Below are positions 9,126-16,934 of a DNA stretch of 64,000 nucleotides, in pieces. Both the position numbers and the translations under genes were made by a program. The notes beneath the pieces were generated by a model. The model ran no database searches, was not told the origin of the DNA, and was given only the letters and a program-made list of their open reading frames with translations. Each line of letters opens with the position of its first letter. Positions within the stretch are counted from its first letter, which is position 1. Source of the DNA: Azoarcus sp. PA01 (GTDB lineage Bacteria > Pseudomonadota > Gammaproteobacteria > Burkholderiales > Rhodocyclaceae); NCBI GenBank assembly GCA_001274695.2, contig LARU01000002.1, positions 868,001 to 932,000 of the forward strand. The letters run 5' to 3'.

Positions 9126-10136
9126 TTATGCCTCCAACTTCCCCGCTCGAAACCTCACCGCCAGCACCGCCAGGGGCGCATATGCGACCACCACGCCGAG
9201 CAAGCCGTCCACGCTCCCATGCGCGACGCATAACGCGACGGGCAGCAGCCAAAACAGGTTGATCGCCGCGACACCGAGCGTCACCGGCAGGTGCGCGCCG
9301 AAGCGGCGCGCCGCATGCTGATAGGCGTGGTTGCGGTGCGCCTCGTATACCTTCTCACCGCGAAACAGGCGCCGCAGCAGAGTCCAGGTCGCATCGACGA
9401 CGAACACGCCGAGCAGGATCACCCAGCCCCAGAACAGCTCGGGAGACACCCAGCCGGCCTGCAATGACAGGACGCCGAGCGTGATGCCGAGAAAGCCGCT
9501 GCCGGCGTCGCCCATGAAGATCTTCGCGGGCGGAAAGTTCCAGCAAAGAAAGCCAGCGACCGCGGCGACCAGCAATAGCGGCACGGCGGCTAAAGCGGAT
9601 TCGCCGACGAGCACGTAAAGCGCCGCACCGCCAAGACAGACACTGATGGCTTGGACACTTGCGATGCCGTCGATGCCGTCCATGAAGTTGTACAGATTCA
9701 GCAGCCAGACGAGATACACCACCGCAAGCAGATCGCCGGCCCAGCCGAGACTCACTGACGTTCCGAACAGCCGCAAAGGGGCAAGACCGCCCAGCCACGC
9801 AAGGGCCCAGGCCGCGGCGGCGAAATGGACGAGCAGGCGCCAGCGCGCCGCGATGTGGCGGTGATCATCGAGAAAACCCACGACCGCAACCGCCGCTCCG
9901 GCGCCCAGAAGAGCCCACACGCCTGCGGGCTCGGCGATCACCGGCAACGCGAGCAGGAAACTCAGCACGATCGCGACGCCGCCGCCACGCGGTGTCGGCA
10001 CCAAGTGGGAACTGCGCCTGTTTGGAAGATCCAGCAAGCTGCGGGCCAGCGCATACCGCCGTAACGCACCCGTCAATATGCCGGACGTCGCCGCGATCAC
10101 GGCGAGCAGCCCCGCGAAACCGGCCAGCGCGTTCAT
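9126..10136 (-). CDS. Undecaprenyl-phosphate glycosyl-1-phosphate transferase (WecA/WbpL family)
   Basis: A 336-residue polytopic membrane enzyme of the MraY/WecA superfamily that transfers a HexNAc-1-phosphate to undecaprenyl phosphate, starting assembly of a lipid-linked glycan. About ten hydrophobic segments are visible. The catalytic Asp-rich loop FMDGIDGIAS, the metal-binding segment IFMGDAGSGFLG and the C-terminal AHRNHAYQHAARRFG (the HIHH-like sugar-recognition loop) are present. The start at 10136 overlaps the stop of the upstream epimerase gene (ATGA), so the two are translationally coupled. By context it is the initiating transferase of the polysaccharide made by this island. Confidence 0.92.
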   Translation of the reverse strand: MNALAGFAGLLAVIAATSGILTGALRRYALARSLLDLPNRRSSHLVPTPRGGGVAIVLSFLLALPVIAEPAGVWALLGAGAAVAVVGFLDDHRHIAARWRLLVHFAAAAWALAWLGGLAPLRLFGTSVSLGWAGDLLAVVYLVWLLNLYNFMDGIDGIASVQAISVCLGGAALYVLVGESALAAVPLLLVAAVAGFLCWNFPPAKIFMGDAGSGFLGITLGVLSLQAGWVSPELFWGWVILLGVFVVDATWTLLRRLFRGEKVYEAHRNHAYQHAARRFGAHLPVTLGVAAINLFWLLPVALCVAHGSVDGLLGVVVAYAPLAVLAVRFRAGKLEA

Positions 10137-11089
10137 CGCGGCAACCCTGTCGCGGCCCGTCGCAGACCTTCATCGACCCTGATTGGCGGATTCCAGCCGA
10201 GCAGACGCCGTGTTTTCGCAATATCCACCTGCAGATTTCCGCACAACCGCCGGATCATCGCCCGCCTGCCAAGCAGACCGGCCCCGGCCTCGATCAGTCC
10301 TGTCGGCACCCGCGGCAACCGGGCCGACACTCCCATTGCCGCGGCGAGGCGGCGCAGCAGCTCAGCGGTCGAAAGGTCCTCCCCGTCACTCACCAGGAAA
10401 GCGTGGTTTGCGGCCCCGGGATGCCCGATGCAAAGGGCGACCAGGTCGACCAGATTATCCAGCGCGACGAACGAGCGGCGATTATGCTCGATCGCTCCAA
10501 ACGGAAGCGGCACCCCATGCTCGAGCCAGCGCATCATGCTCCGGAAGTTCGCCTTCACGCCGGGGCCATACACCAGGGGCGGGCGAATGATCACGACCGC
10601 CATACCGGTTTGCGCCGCCAGCTTCATCAGCCCCGCCTCGGCTTCGGCCTTCGAAATCGCATAAGCATCCTCCGGCGCAAGGGGATCGTCCGCGGCGAAA
10701 GCGTGCCCGGCAGCCGTTGCCTCACCGTGCACTTTGACCGAGCTGATGAATATGAAGCGGCGCACTCCGCCCGCCGCGGCCTGACGAGCGAGGCTCAAGG
10801 TGCCCTCAACGTTGACTGCCCGAAAGGCCGCCAACGGATCCGTCGCCGAGTCGTCCATGACATGCACCCGCGCGGCAGCGTGAACAACCACCTCGTGTCC
10901 GGCAAGCAGCGGCGCCCACGTCGCGTCGGCCTCGAGCGCAGGCCCGCGCACGCATTGGTCAGCAAGGCGACCCGCGCGCATCACGCCGGTTGCGGGAAGC
11001 CCGTCCTGACACAGCCGCGCAAGCAGCGCGGACCCGACGAAACCGCCGGCGCCGGTGACCAGCACTCGGCTGCGAGGAGCGTTCAGCAC
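10133..11089 (-). CDS. NAD-dependent sugar epimerase/dehydratase (WbpV/GalE-like)
   Basis: A 318-residue short-chain dehydrogenase-type nucleotide-sugar enzyme. The Rossmann motif VLVTGAGGFVGSALL lies at about residue 8 and the catalytic Tyr-X3-Lys in EDAYAISKAEAE, with the conserved IRPPLVYGPGVKANF block. The GTG at 11089 is chosen as start because GGAG lies six bases upstream and the Rossmann motif follows immediately; the frame stays open to 11383 but that extension resembles no epimerase. It is the first gene of a tightly coupled epimerase, WecA-like, WbpM-like set, so it probably supplies the HexNAc precursor used by the WecA-like enzyme. Confidence 0.88.
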   Translation of the reverse strand: MLNAPRSRVLVTGAGGFVGSALLARLCQDGLPATGVMRAGRLADQCVRGPALEADATWAPLLAGHEVVVHAAARVHVMDDSATDPLAAFRAVNVEGTLSLARQAAAGGVRRFIFISSVKVHGEATAAGHAFAADDPLAPEDAYAISKAEAEAGLMKLAAQTGMAVVIIRPPLVYGPGVKANFRSMMRWLEHGVPLPFGAIEHNRRSFVALDNLVDLVALCIGHPGAANHAFLVSDGEDLSTAELLRRLAAAMGVSARLPRVPTGLIEAGAGLLGRRAMIRRLCGNLQVDIAKTRRLLGWNPPIRVDEGLRRAATGLPR

Positions 11090-11445
11090 GAGGCACTCCG
11101 CCGGAGTCTGCCGACGCCCTTGTCCTGCAGGGCTCCGGATTCCCAACCGACACGACGCGGCGCGACGTCGGACGCCAGGAAGCTGCCGACAAAGCGGTGT
11201 CGATCGCGATGCGGAGCGGTCCTCACCGCGTCTCCGCCCGCAACCCAACGCAGCAGCGTCGCTTCCCGCCTCAGTCGTGAATACGTTTTCATCGTAAAAC
11301 TGACTCCGGTTTGAAACCCCTCCCTTGAGGGCGGTGCGGAGGTTGAATACCCGGGCCTGAAGGCCGGGTGTCCGCCGTAGCAATTCGGGAGAGGATGCGC
11401 ACCCCTTCCAGATTCATTCAGTGCGACAGGCCCGAAGGCCTGTCG
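11090..11445. other. Intergenic region with hairpins, no supported gene
   Basis: This 356-bp gap separates the epimerase start from the stop of a glycosyltransferase. I see no convincing coding sequence. The part from about 11310 to 11375 holds two successive GC-rich hairpins (CCCTCCCTTGAGGGC and CCCGGGCCTGAAGGCCGGG) that resemble, loosely, the right end of IS200/IS605 elements. A strong terminator-like hairpin lies at 11423-11446. Confidence 0.5.
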
Positions 11446-11446
11446 C
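11423..11446 (-). terminator. 10-bp hairpin with TTCG loop after the glycosyltransferase
   Basis: A perfect 10-bp stem, GCGACAGGCC and GGCCTGTCGC, closes a TTCG tetraloop when read on the minus strand. It lies directly at the stop codon of the glycosyltransferase that ends the type I secretion operon. No T-tract follows, so it may act as a stabilising 3' hairpin or Rho-dependent end rather than a classic intrinsic terminator. Confidence 0.5.
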
Positions 11447-12393
11447 TAATCAGCTGCGCTTCCGCTCCGGGCTGCCCGCCCGGGCCGGGGCGAGAGGGCC
11501 AGCAGCCAGCACGATACGACAAACAGCAGCTGGTCCGTGCGCCGGCGTCTGCACTGCCGTGCATGCAAGGACAGGCTGATCAGCCCCCTCCGGCCACCAG
11601 CCAGCCAAGCCGAAGTCAGCGGCAAGGCGTCGGCACCGACCAGCCGCGCAACGACTGCCGCCTGCTCGAATGCCCAACCGCTGCGGACCATCGCCGCGCG
11701 CTTGATGAAGGCGCGCAGGCCGGCATTGACGCCGGTCTGGTTGGATTGGTGCTGGCGGTACCGCATCTGAGGCTGCGGGTCGATCACCCAACGGAAACCG
11801 TGCGCGCGCGCGAAAGCATAGATCAGCCAGTCGTGTGCGAACACGCGGCAACTGCCCTCACGCTGGGCGTGGAGAAAAGCCTGCAGCGCGACCGCCAGCC
11901 TGTTGCGGAGTACATACGTGCACCCCGGCCCGGCGGCCTCGAAGACGAAATCGGCAGCGACCTGTGCTTGTGCCTTATCCACGAGCATTTCCCGGCCATC
12001 GGGCCAAAATGCGATGACATTGCCCGAGTAAGCCGCGGCGCCGTGCCGGTCCAGCCACGCCACCGCGCGATGCAGCTTTCCGGGAAGCCAGATGTCATCC
12101 TGGTCGGCGAGGCTGACAAAATCGAACGCGGCAAAGTCCACGTCGCGCAGCAGCCGATAGAAATTCAGCGCGGCGCTTCCGAAGCGCCCCCCGGGAAGGA
12201 GCACCACCCTGGCGTCGCTTGCCGCCCGCTCGCCGAACCAATCTTCCGTCCCGTCGGTGGAGCGGTCGACGCTGACGAAAACCGTCACCGCCACATCCTC
12301 CTGCCCGAGGATCGAGTCGAGCTGTGCCGGCAGCCATGCCATGCCGTTGCAGGCTGCGAGCAGCACGGCGATTCGGGGCGGGCTGGGAGTCAT
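11446..12393 (-). CDS. Family 2 glycosyltransferase
   Basis: A 315-residue GT-A fold glycosyltransferase, predicted cytosolic or membrane-associated. The N-terminus reads IAVLLAACNGMAWLPAQLDSI, followed by VSVDRSTDGT (nucleotide binding) and SLADQDDIW, whose DXD-like acidic cluster binds the metal and sugar nucleotide. Similar proteins include rhamnosyltransferases, but the donor sugar cannot be told. The start at 12393 (MTPSPPRIAVLL) is chosen by alignment; an ATG at 12411 would add six residues. It follows the TolC-like gene by 82 bp on the same strand, so it may be the last gene of the secretion operon and could glycosylate the exported protein or the surface polysaccharide. Confidence 0.85.
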   Translation of the reverse strand: MTPSPPRIAVLLAACNGMAWLPAQLDSILGQEDVAVTVFVSVDRSTDGTEDWFGERAASDARVVLLPGGRFGSAALNFYRLLRDVDFAAFDFVSLADQDDIWLPGKLHRAVAWLDRHGAAAYSGNVIAFWPDGREMLVDKAQAQVAADFVFEAAGPGCTYVLRNRLAVALQAFLHAQREGSCRVFAHDWLIYAFARAHGFRWVIDPQPQMRYRQHQSNQTGVNAGLRAFIKRAAMVRSGWAFEQAAVVARLVGADALPLTSAWLAGGRRGLISLSLHARQCRRRRTDQLLFVVSCWLLALSPRPGRAARSGSAAD

Positions 12394-12475
12394 GCCCTCT
12401 GTGCCGGCCATGCCCCCGGCAACCGATCGCCAGGCGGCGCTGCACGCGCTGCGAAGCGGCCTTGTCTGGCCGGTT

Positions 12476-13846
12476 TCATGACGCGAGAAGCCACCCATTC
12501 ACCTCCGCGATGCTCCGCTCCCGGTCCATTCCGACGAGCGCGCGCAGGCGCACGCGCGACACCAGGTACAGATAACGCGCTTCGGCAAGGTCGCGCAGCG
12601 TGGTCTGCAGCTGCTGCTCGGCGTTGAGGACGTCGACGGTGGTGCGGCTGCCGGCTTCGAACGAGCGTTTGCTGGAGGCGACCAGCTGTCGGGCCGAGCG
12701 CACTGCCTGCTCCAGCGCCCTGACCCTGAGCACGCCTTCGGTGACGCCACGATGTTCGCGATGTACGCGCACCGCCAGCTCGCGGCGGGCGACTTCGAGG
12801 TTTTCTTCGGCACGCACCTGCTCGGCGATGGCCTGGCGGGTGGTGGAGCTGACGTAGCCGCCGGCGAACAGCGGAAGGTTCACCTGCAGGCCGATCAGGC
12901 GATTAGTGTAGCTGGAGCTCGGCGAAGTGACGTTTTCGCTGCCGCTGCGCGAGATCTGCGCCACCGCGTCGACGGTCGGGTAGTGGCCGCCGCGAGCCTT
13001 CGCGATCTCGGCTCGGGCGGCTTCGACACGCGCCTGGAGGGCGCGCACTTCGGGGCTGCTTTCTTCGGCGAGGCGGACCCATTCGTTCACCGCGGCGGGC
13101 TCGGGTGGCAGCAGCGGCAGGCGCTCGGCGTCGATCGCGGCCAGCGCGTCGACCGGCTGATTGATCAGGATCTCGAGCTGGCGGCGGGTGAAGTCTACGT
13201 GCTGGCGCGCGCTCAGCTCGTCGGCGGTGTTCATATCGAGCCGCGCCTGGGCTTCGTCGATGTCGGTGCGGGTGCCGTAGCCGGCCTCCAGCGACTTGCG
13301 CGCGGCGTCGAGCTGGGTCGTGGTGACGGCTTTCTGCTTGAGCACCAGCGCGAGGGCGTCCTGCGCCAGCAAGGCTTCCATGTAGGCGCCGGTAACCCGC
13401 GAGCCCAGGTCCTGCAGCTCGCGTTCCAGTGTCGCTTCGGCGTCATCGACGACGAAGCCGGCCTGGCGCAGGCCGGCGAACAAAGGCATGCGGAACAGCG
13501 GCTGGCGCAGCTGGAGAGTCTGGTTGTAGCTGAAATACTCCTCGTTGAACTCGACGTCGCGCCCGAGCGTGTTTTCCTGGGTGCGGTCGATGTCGTTCTT
13601 GCTGCGGCCGAGGTTGATCGCGATGTTCGGCATCAGCTGGGCCTGCGCCTGCGGCAGGCGCTCGACGGCCGCATCCCGCGCGGCGCGCGCGGCGCGGATG
13701 CGGGCGTCCTGAGCCAGGGCGGCCTGGTAGGCCTGCATCAGGTCCAGGCCCCAGGCCGGTGCGCTGAGCACGCCGAGCAGGCCAACCGTCGCGAGGCGGC
13801 GCATCCACTGGCGAGGCTGCCGGCGGCGGGAGGCGTCGTCGTGCAT
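12476..13846 (-). CDS. TolC-like outer membrane factor of the type I secretion operon
   Basis: A 456-residue outer membrane efflux protein that would form the trimeric channel of the type I secretion apparatus. A signal peptide (MRRLATVGLLGVLSAPAWG) is followed by two OEP domains, with the family start DLMQAYQAALAQDARIRAARA and the repeat-2 segment ESSPEVRALQARVEAARAEIAKA. The ATG at 13846 is preceded by AAGGAGGA, which also contains the end of the upstream fusion-protein gene; the stop and start are two bases apart. Position directly after ABC and HlyD-type genes identifies it as the dedicated third component. Confidence 0.92.
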   Translation of the reverse strand: MHDDASRRRQPRQWMRRLATVGLLGVLSAPAWGLDLMQAYQAALAQDARIRAARAARDAAVERLPQAQAQLMPNIAINLGRSKNDIDRTQENTLGRDVEFNEEYFSYNQTLQLRQPLFRMPLFAGLRQAGFVVDDAEATLERELQDLGSRVTGAYMEALLAQDALALVLKQKAVTTTQLDAARKSLEAGYGTRTDIDEAQARLDMNTADELSARQHVDFTRRQLEILINQPVDALAAIDAERLPLLPPEPAAVNEWVRLAEESSPEVRALQARVEAARAEIAKARGGHYPTVDAVAQISRSGSENVTSPSSSYTNRLIGLQVNLPLFAGGYVSSTTRQAIAEQVRAEENLEVARRELAVRVHREHRGVTEGVLRVRALEQAVRSARQLVASSKRSFEAGSRTTVDVLNAEQQLQTTLRDLAEARYLYLVSRVRLRALVGMDRERSIAEVNGWLLAS

Positions 13847-13848
13847 GC

Positions 13849-15162
13849 TCACTCCTCCTTCATCGACGCCGCCAGGCGCTTGGTCAGCGGATTGAGCAGG
13901 TAGGTCAGCATCGAACGCTCGCCGGTCTTGATGATGACCTCGGCCGGCATGCCGGGCTGCATCCGGCGCGTACCGAGCACCCGCATACCTTCGGGCGTGA
14001 CCTTGACGCGGGCGAGGTAGTAGGCGATCTGGCCGTTGCCGACCTGCTCGGTCAGCAGGTCGCTCGACAGCGACACGACTTCGCCTTCGACGACCAGCTG
14101 CGGCGAGTGCGAGAAGGCGTTGAAGCGGACATCGGTCTTCAGCCCGGTGCGCACCTTGTCGATGAGGTGGGGTTCGATCTTCGCCTCGAGCAGCAGCGGT
14201 TCGTCCTCGGGCACGATGTCCATCAGCTTCTGCCCGGCCTGAATCACGCCGCCGACGGTCTGCACGGCGAGGCCGATGGCCTGACCCGAGGCCGGCGAGC
14301 GGATTTCGGTGCGTTCGAGGTCGGCGCGCACGGCGATGAGCTTTTCGGCGTCGGACTGGACTTCGCGCAGCACGTTGCCGAGCTCGGTTTCGACCTCCTT
14401 GCGATATTCCTGGCGCCGGACGACGGCCTGCTGGCGCAGTTCGGCGACGGCACGGTGGGCGCGCAGCGTGTTGCCGGTGAGTTCGGCGATGGCGGCATCG
14501 GCTTCGGCCACCTGACGTTCGAGTTCGAGCTGGCGGTTGCGCGGCGCATAGCCATCGGCGACCAGGCCGCGGGTGTGGCGGAGTTCCTCCTGCAGCAGCG
14601 CGAGCTGGCTGCGGCGCGGGCCGAGCATGCCTTGGTAAGTCTGGAGCAGGGCTTCCTGGCCGCGGACGCTCTCCTCGATACCCTGCAGGACGGCATGCAA
14701 GGCGGCGCGGCGCGACTGGAACAGCTGCTGCTGGGTGTCCATCTGCGCCTTGATCAGCGGATCGCTCGCCGCTTCGACCAGATCCGGGTGAAAGGCGATG
14801 CGCTCGCTGCCGGTCTGCTCGGCCACCAGGCGGCCCTGCATCGCGCGCAGGCCGAGGTAGCGCTGGCGCACGGATTCGAAGTTGGCGCGGGCGGTCGCGG
14901 CATCGAGTTCGATCAGCGCCTGGCCTTCGTGCACGATTTCGCCCTCGCGCACCAGCACGCGCGTGATGATGCCCCCGGAGAGGTGCTGCACAGCCTTGCG
15001 CTTGGTGTCGATGGTGACCGTGCCTTGGCTGGGCACGCCTTCATCGAGCGGTGCGAGCGCGGCCCACAGGACGAAGCCGCCGAAACCCAGGCCGAGCGCC
15101 CACAGGCCGATGCGGGCGCCGCGGCCGGTGTCTGCGGGCGGGGAGCGAAGGGTCCGGTGCAG
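13849..15162 (-). CDS. Type I secretion membrane fusion protein (HlyD/PrtE family), start unusual
   Basis: A periplasmic adaptor linking the ABC exporter to the TolC-like channel. Conserved features are the lipoyl-like half VTIDTKRKAVQHLSGGIITRVLV, a long coiled-coil hairpin, and the C-terminal HlyD block ending LNPLTKRLAASMKEE. The first ATG/GTG/TTG codon in frame is GTG 15036, but that would remove the transmembrane anchor. The frame is open back to 15165 and encodes a clear helix (IGLWALGLGFGGFVLWAAL), giving 437 residues, the normal family size, if translation begins at the CTG at 15162. That CTG lies three bases after the stop of the upstream ABC gene in the same frame. A CTG start, stop readthrough or a sequence error are all possible. 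Confidence 0.85.
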   Translation of the reverse strand: MHRTLRSPPADTGRGARIGLWALGLGFGGFVLWAALAPLDEGVPSQGTVTIDTKRKAVQHLSGGIITRVLVREGEIVHEGQALIELDAATARANFESVRQRYLGLRAMQGRLVAEQTGSERIAFHPDLVEAASDPLIKAQMDTQQQLFQSRRAALHAVLQGIEESVRGQEALLQTYQGMLGPRRSQLALLQEELRHTRGLVADGYAPRNRQLELERQVAEADAAIAELTGNTLRAHRAVAELRQQAVVRRQEYRKEVETELGNVLREVQSDAEKLIAVRADLERTEIRSPASGQAIGLAVQTVGGVIQAGQKLMDIVPEDEPLLLEAKIEPHLIDKVRTGLKTDVRFNAFSHSPQLVVEGEVVSLSSDLLTEQVGNGQIAYYLARVKVTPEGMRVLGTRRMQPGMPAEVIIKTGERSMLTYLLNPLTKRLAASMKEE

Positions 15163-15165
15163 GGC

Positions 15166-16908
15166 TTACACGGCGACCGGGGCCGGAGCGGCGACGGGCT
15201 GCGCGGCGGCCTGGCCCGCATGCGCCCGCAACTGGGCGAGCACGGCGTCGCGCGGTCCTTGGTGCTCGATACGGCCGTCGCGCAGGATCAGCAGCTGATC
15301 GGCGACCGCGATCGCACCCGGGCGATGGGTGATCAGGAACACCGTGCGCCCCTTGTTCTTGAGTTCGCGCACGGCCCTCATCAGCGCGGCCTCGCCGACG
15401 TCGTCAAGGTTGGCGTTCGGCTCGTCGAGCACGACCAGCGCAGGGTCGCCGTAGATCGCGCGCGCCAGGCCGACGCGCTGGCGCTGGCCGCCCGACAGCA
15501 GGCCGCCGGCCTCCCCCATCGGTGTGTCGTAGCCCTTGGGGAAGCGCAGGATCATGTCGTGCAGCCCGGCGCTGCACGCGGCGCCGATGACCTTGTTCGA
15601 GTCGATCTCGGCGAAGCGGGCGATGTTCTCGGCGATCGTGCCTTCGAACAGTTCGATGTCCTGCGGCAGGTAGCCGAGATGAGGGCCCAACTCGGCGCGG
15701 CTCCAGCCATCGAGCGGCTGGCCGTCGAGCAGCACTTCGCCCGCCGCCTCGGGCCAGATGCCCATCAGCACCCGCGCCAGCGTCGACTTGCCCGACCCGG
15801 AGGGGCCGAGCACCACGGTGACCGTGCCGGGCCCGGCCGCCAGGCTGATGCCCTTGAGGATGGGGTCGGCCCGCCCGGGCGCACGTGCGACCACGTCACG
15901 CAGCACCACTGCGCCGGTGGGCGGCACGCGGCTCAGCGCCGGGTCGCGCTCGGGGTGGGCCCGCAGTAGCGTCTCGAGGCGCAGAAAGGCGCCACGTGCG
16001 CCGATGAGGCTGCGCCACACGCTCACCATCTGGTCGATCGGCGCCAGGGCGCGGGTCATCAGCACGTTGGCGGCGATCATGCCGCCGGGAGTCAGCTGGC
16101 CGTCGATCACCAGCAACGCTCCCGCGGCCAGTGCCAGTGACTGCTGGCAGTAGCGCACCCACTTGCTGAAAGCGGTGATGCGGTGGGTCAGGCCCTGCGC
16201 CGCCCCGTGCCGCGCCATGTACTCGGCGTGGCGCTGCGCCCAGCGCTGACGCAGGCCACCCAGCATGCCCATCGATTCGACCACTTCAGCATTGCGCAGC
16301 TTGCTTTGCAGATACAGGTTGACGTCGAGCGCCGCCTTGGAAACGTCTTCTGCCGGGGCGATCGTGCGCCGGTGCCCGAGCCAGGCCAGCGCCGCCTGGA
16401 CCAGCGCGAAGCCGATCGACACCCAGCCCAGGAAGGGGTGGAGGAAGAACAGCACGCCGATGTAGATCGGCGTCCACGGGGCGTCGAAGAACGCGAAGAT
16501 GCCGTTGCCGGTGAGGAACTGGCGCACTTCGGTGAGATCGTTGAAGGCGCGCTGCGCCGGCGCCCCTGACTGGCTGAGGTTGGCCTCGAAGCTGGCGTTG
16601 AACACCCGGGTGCTGAGCAGCGCGTCCAGGCGCACGCCGGCACGCACCAGCAGGCGCGAGCGCGACCACTCGGCGAAGGCCATGACGGCGAAGAAGAACA
16701 GGGTGATCAGCGAGACCACCAGCAGGGTCAGCTCGCTGCGGCTGACCAGCACCCGATCATAGACCTGGAGCATGTAGAGCGTGGGCGCCAGCATCAGCAC
16801 GTTGGCGACCATGCTGAACAGGCCCACGATCAGGAATTCGCGCCTGAACGCGTACAGGGTGGCGGCGAGTTCGCTGCGCGCAAAGAAACCGGTGGCTGCC
16901 ATATTCAT
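15166..16908 (-). CDS. Type I secretion ABC permease/ATPase, second copy (PrtD family)
   Basis: A 580-residue inner-membrane half-transporter that energises one-step export of proteins with a C-terminal signal. Six membrane helices occupy about residues 15-300. The nucleotide-binding domain has Walker A GPSGSGKST (about residue 366), the signature LSGGQRQRVGLARA and Walker B ALVVLDEPN. It lacks an N-terminal C39 or C39-like domain, as in PrtD/AprD. The start MNMAATGFFARSEL at 16908 is used; the frame continues far upstream but only as a shadow of the preceding gene. It lies 26 bp after a paralogous ABC gene, and the two may work as a heterodimer. Confidence 0.93.
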   Translation of the reverse strand: MNMAATGFFARSELAATLYAFRREFLIVGLFSMVANVLMLAPTLYMLQVYDRVLVSRSELTLLVVSLITLFFFAVMAFAEWSRSRLLVRAGVRLDALLSTRVFNASFEANLSQSGAPAQRAFNDLTEVRQFLTGNGIFAFFDAPWTPIYIGVLFFLHPFLGWVSIGFALVQAALAWLGHRRTIAPAEDVSKAALDVNLYLQSKLRNAEVVESMGMLGGLRQRWAQRHAEYMARHGAAQGLTHRITAFSKWVRYCQQSLALAAGALLVIDGQLTPGGMIAANVLMTRALAPIDQMVSVWRSLIGARGAFLRLETLLRAHPERDPALSRVPPTGAVVLRDVVARAPGRADPILKGISLAAGPGTVTVVLGPSGSGKSTLARVLMGIWPEAAGEVLLDGQPLDGWSRAELGPHLGYLPQDIELFEGTIAENIARFAEIDSNKVIGAACSAGLHDMILRFPKGYDTPMGEAGGLLSGGQRQRVGLARAIYGDPALVVLDEPNANLDDVGEAALMRAVRELKNKGRTVFLITHRPGAIAVADQLLILRDGRIEHQGPRDAVLAQLRAHAGQAAAQPVAAPAPVAV

Positions 16909-16934
16909 TCCGATCGATTCATTCGGGGATGCGC

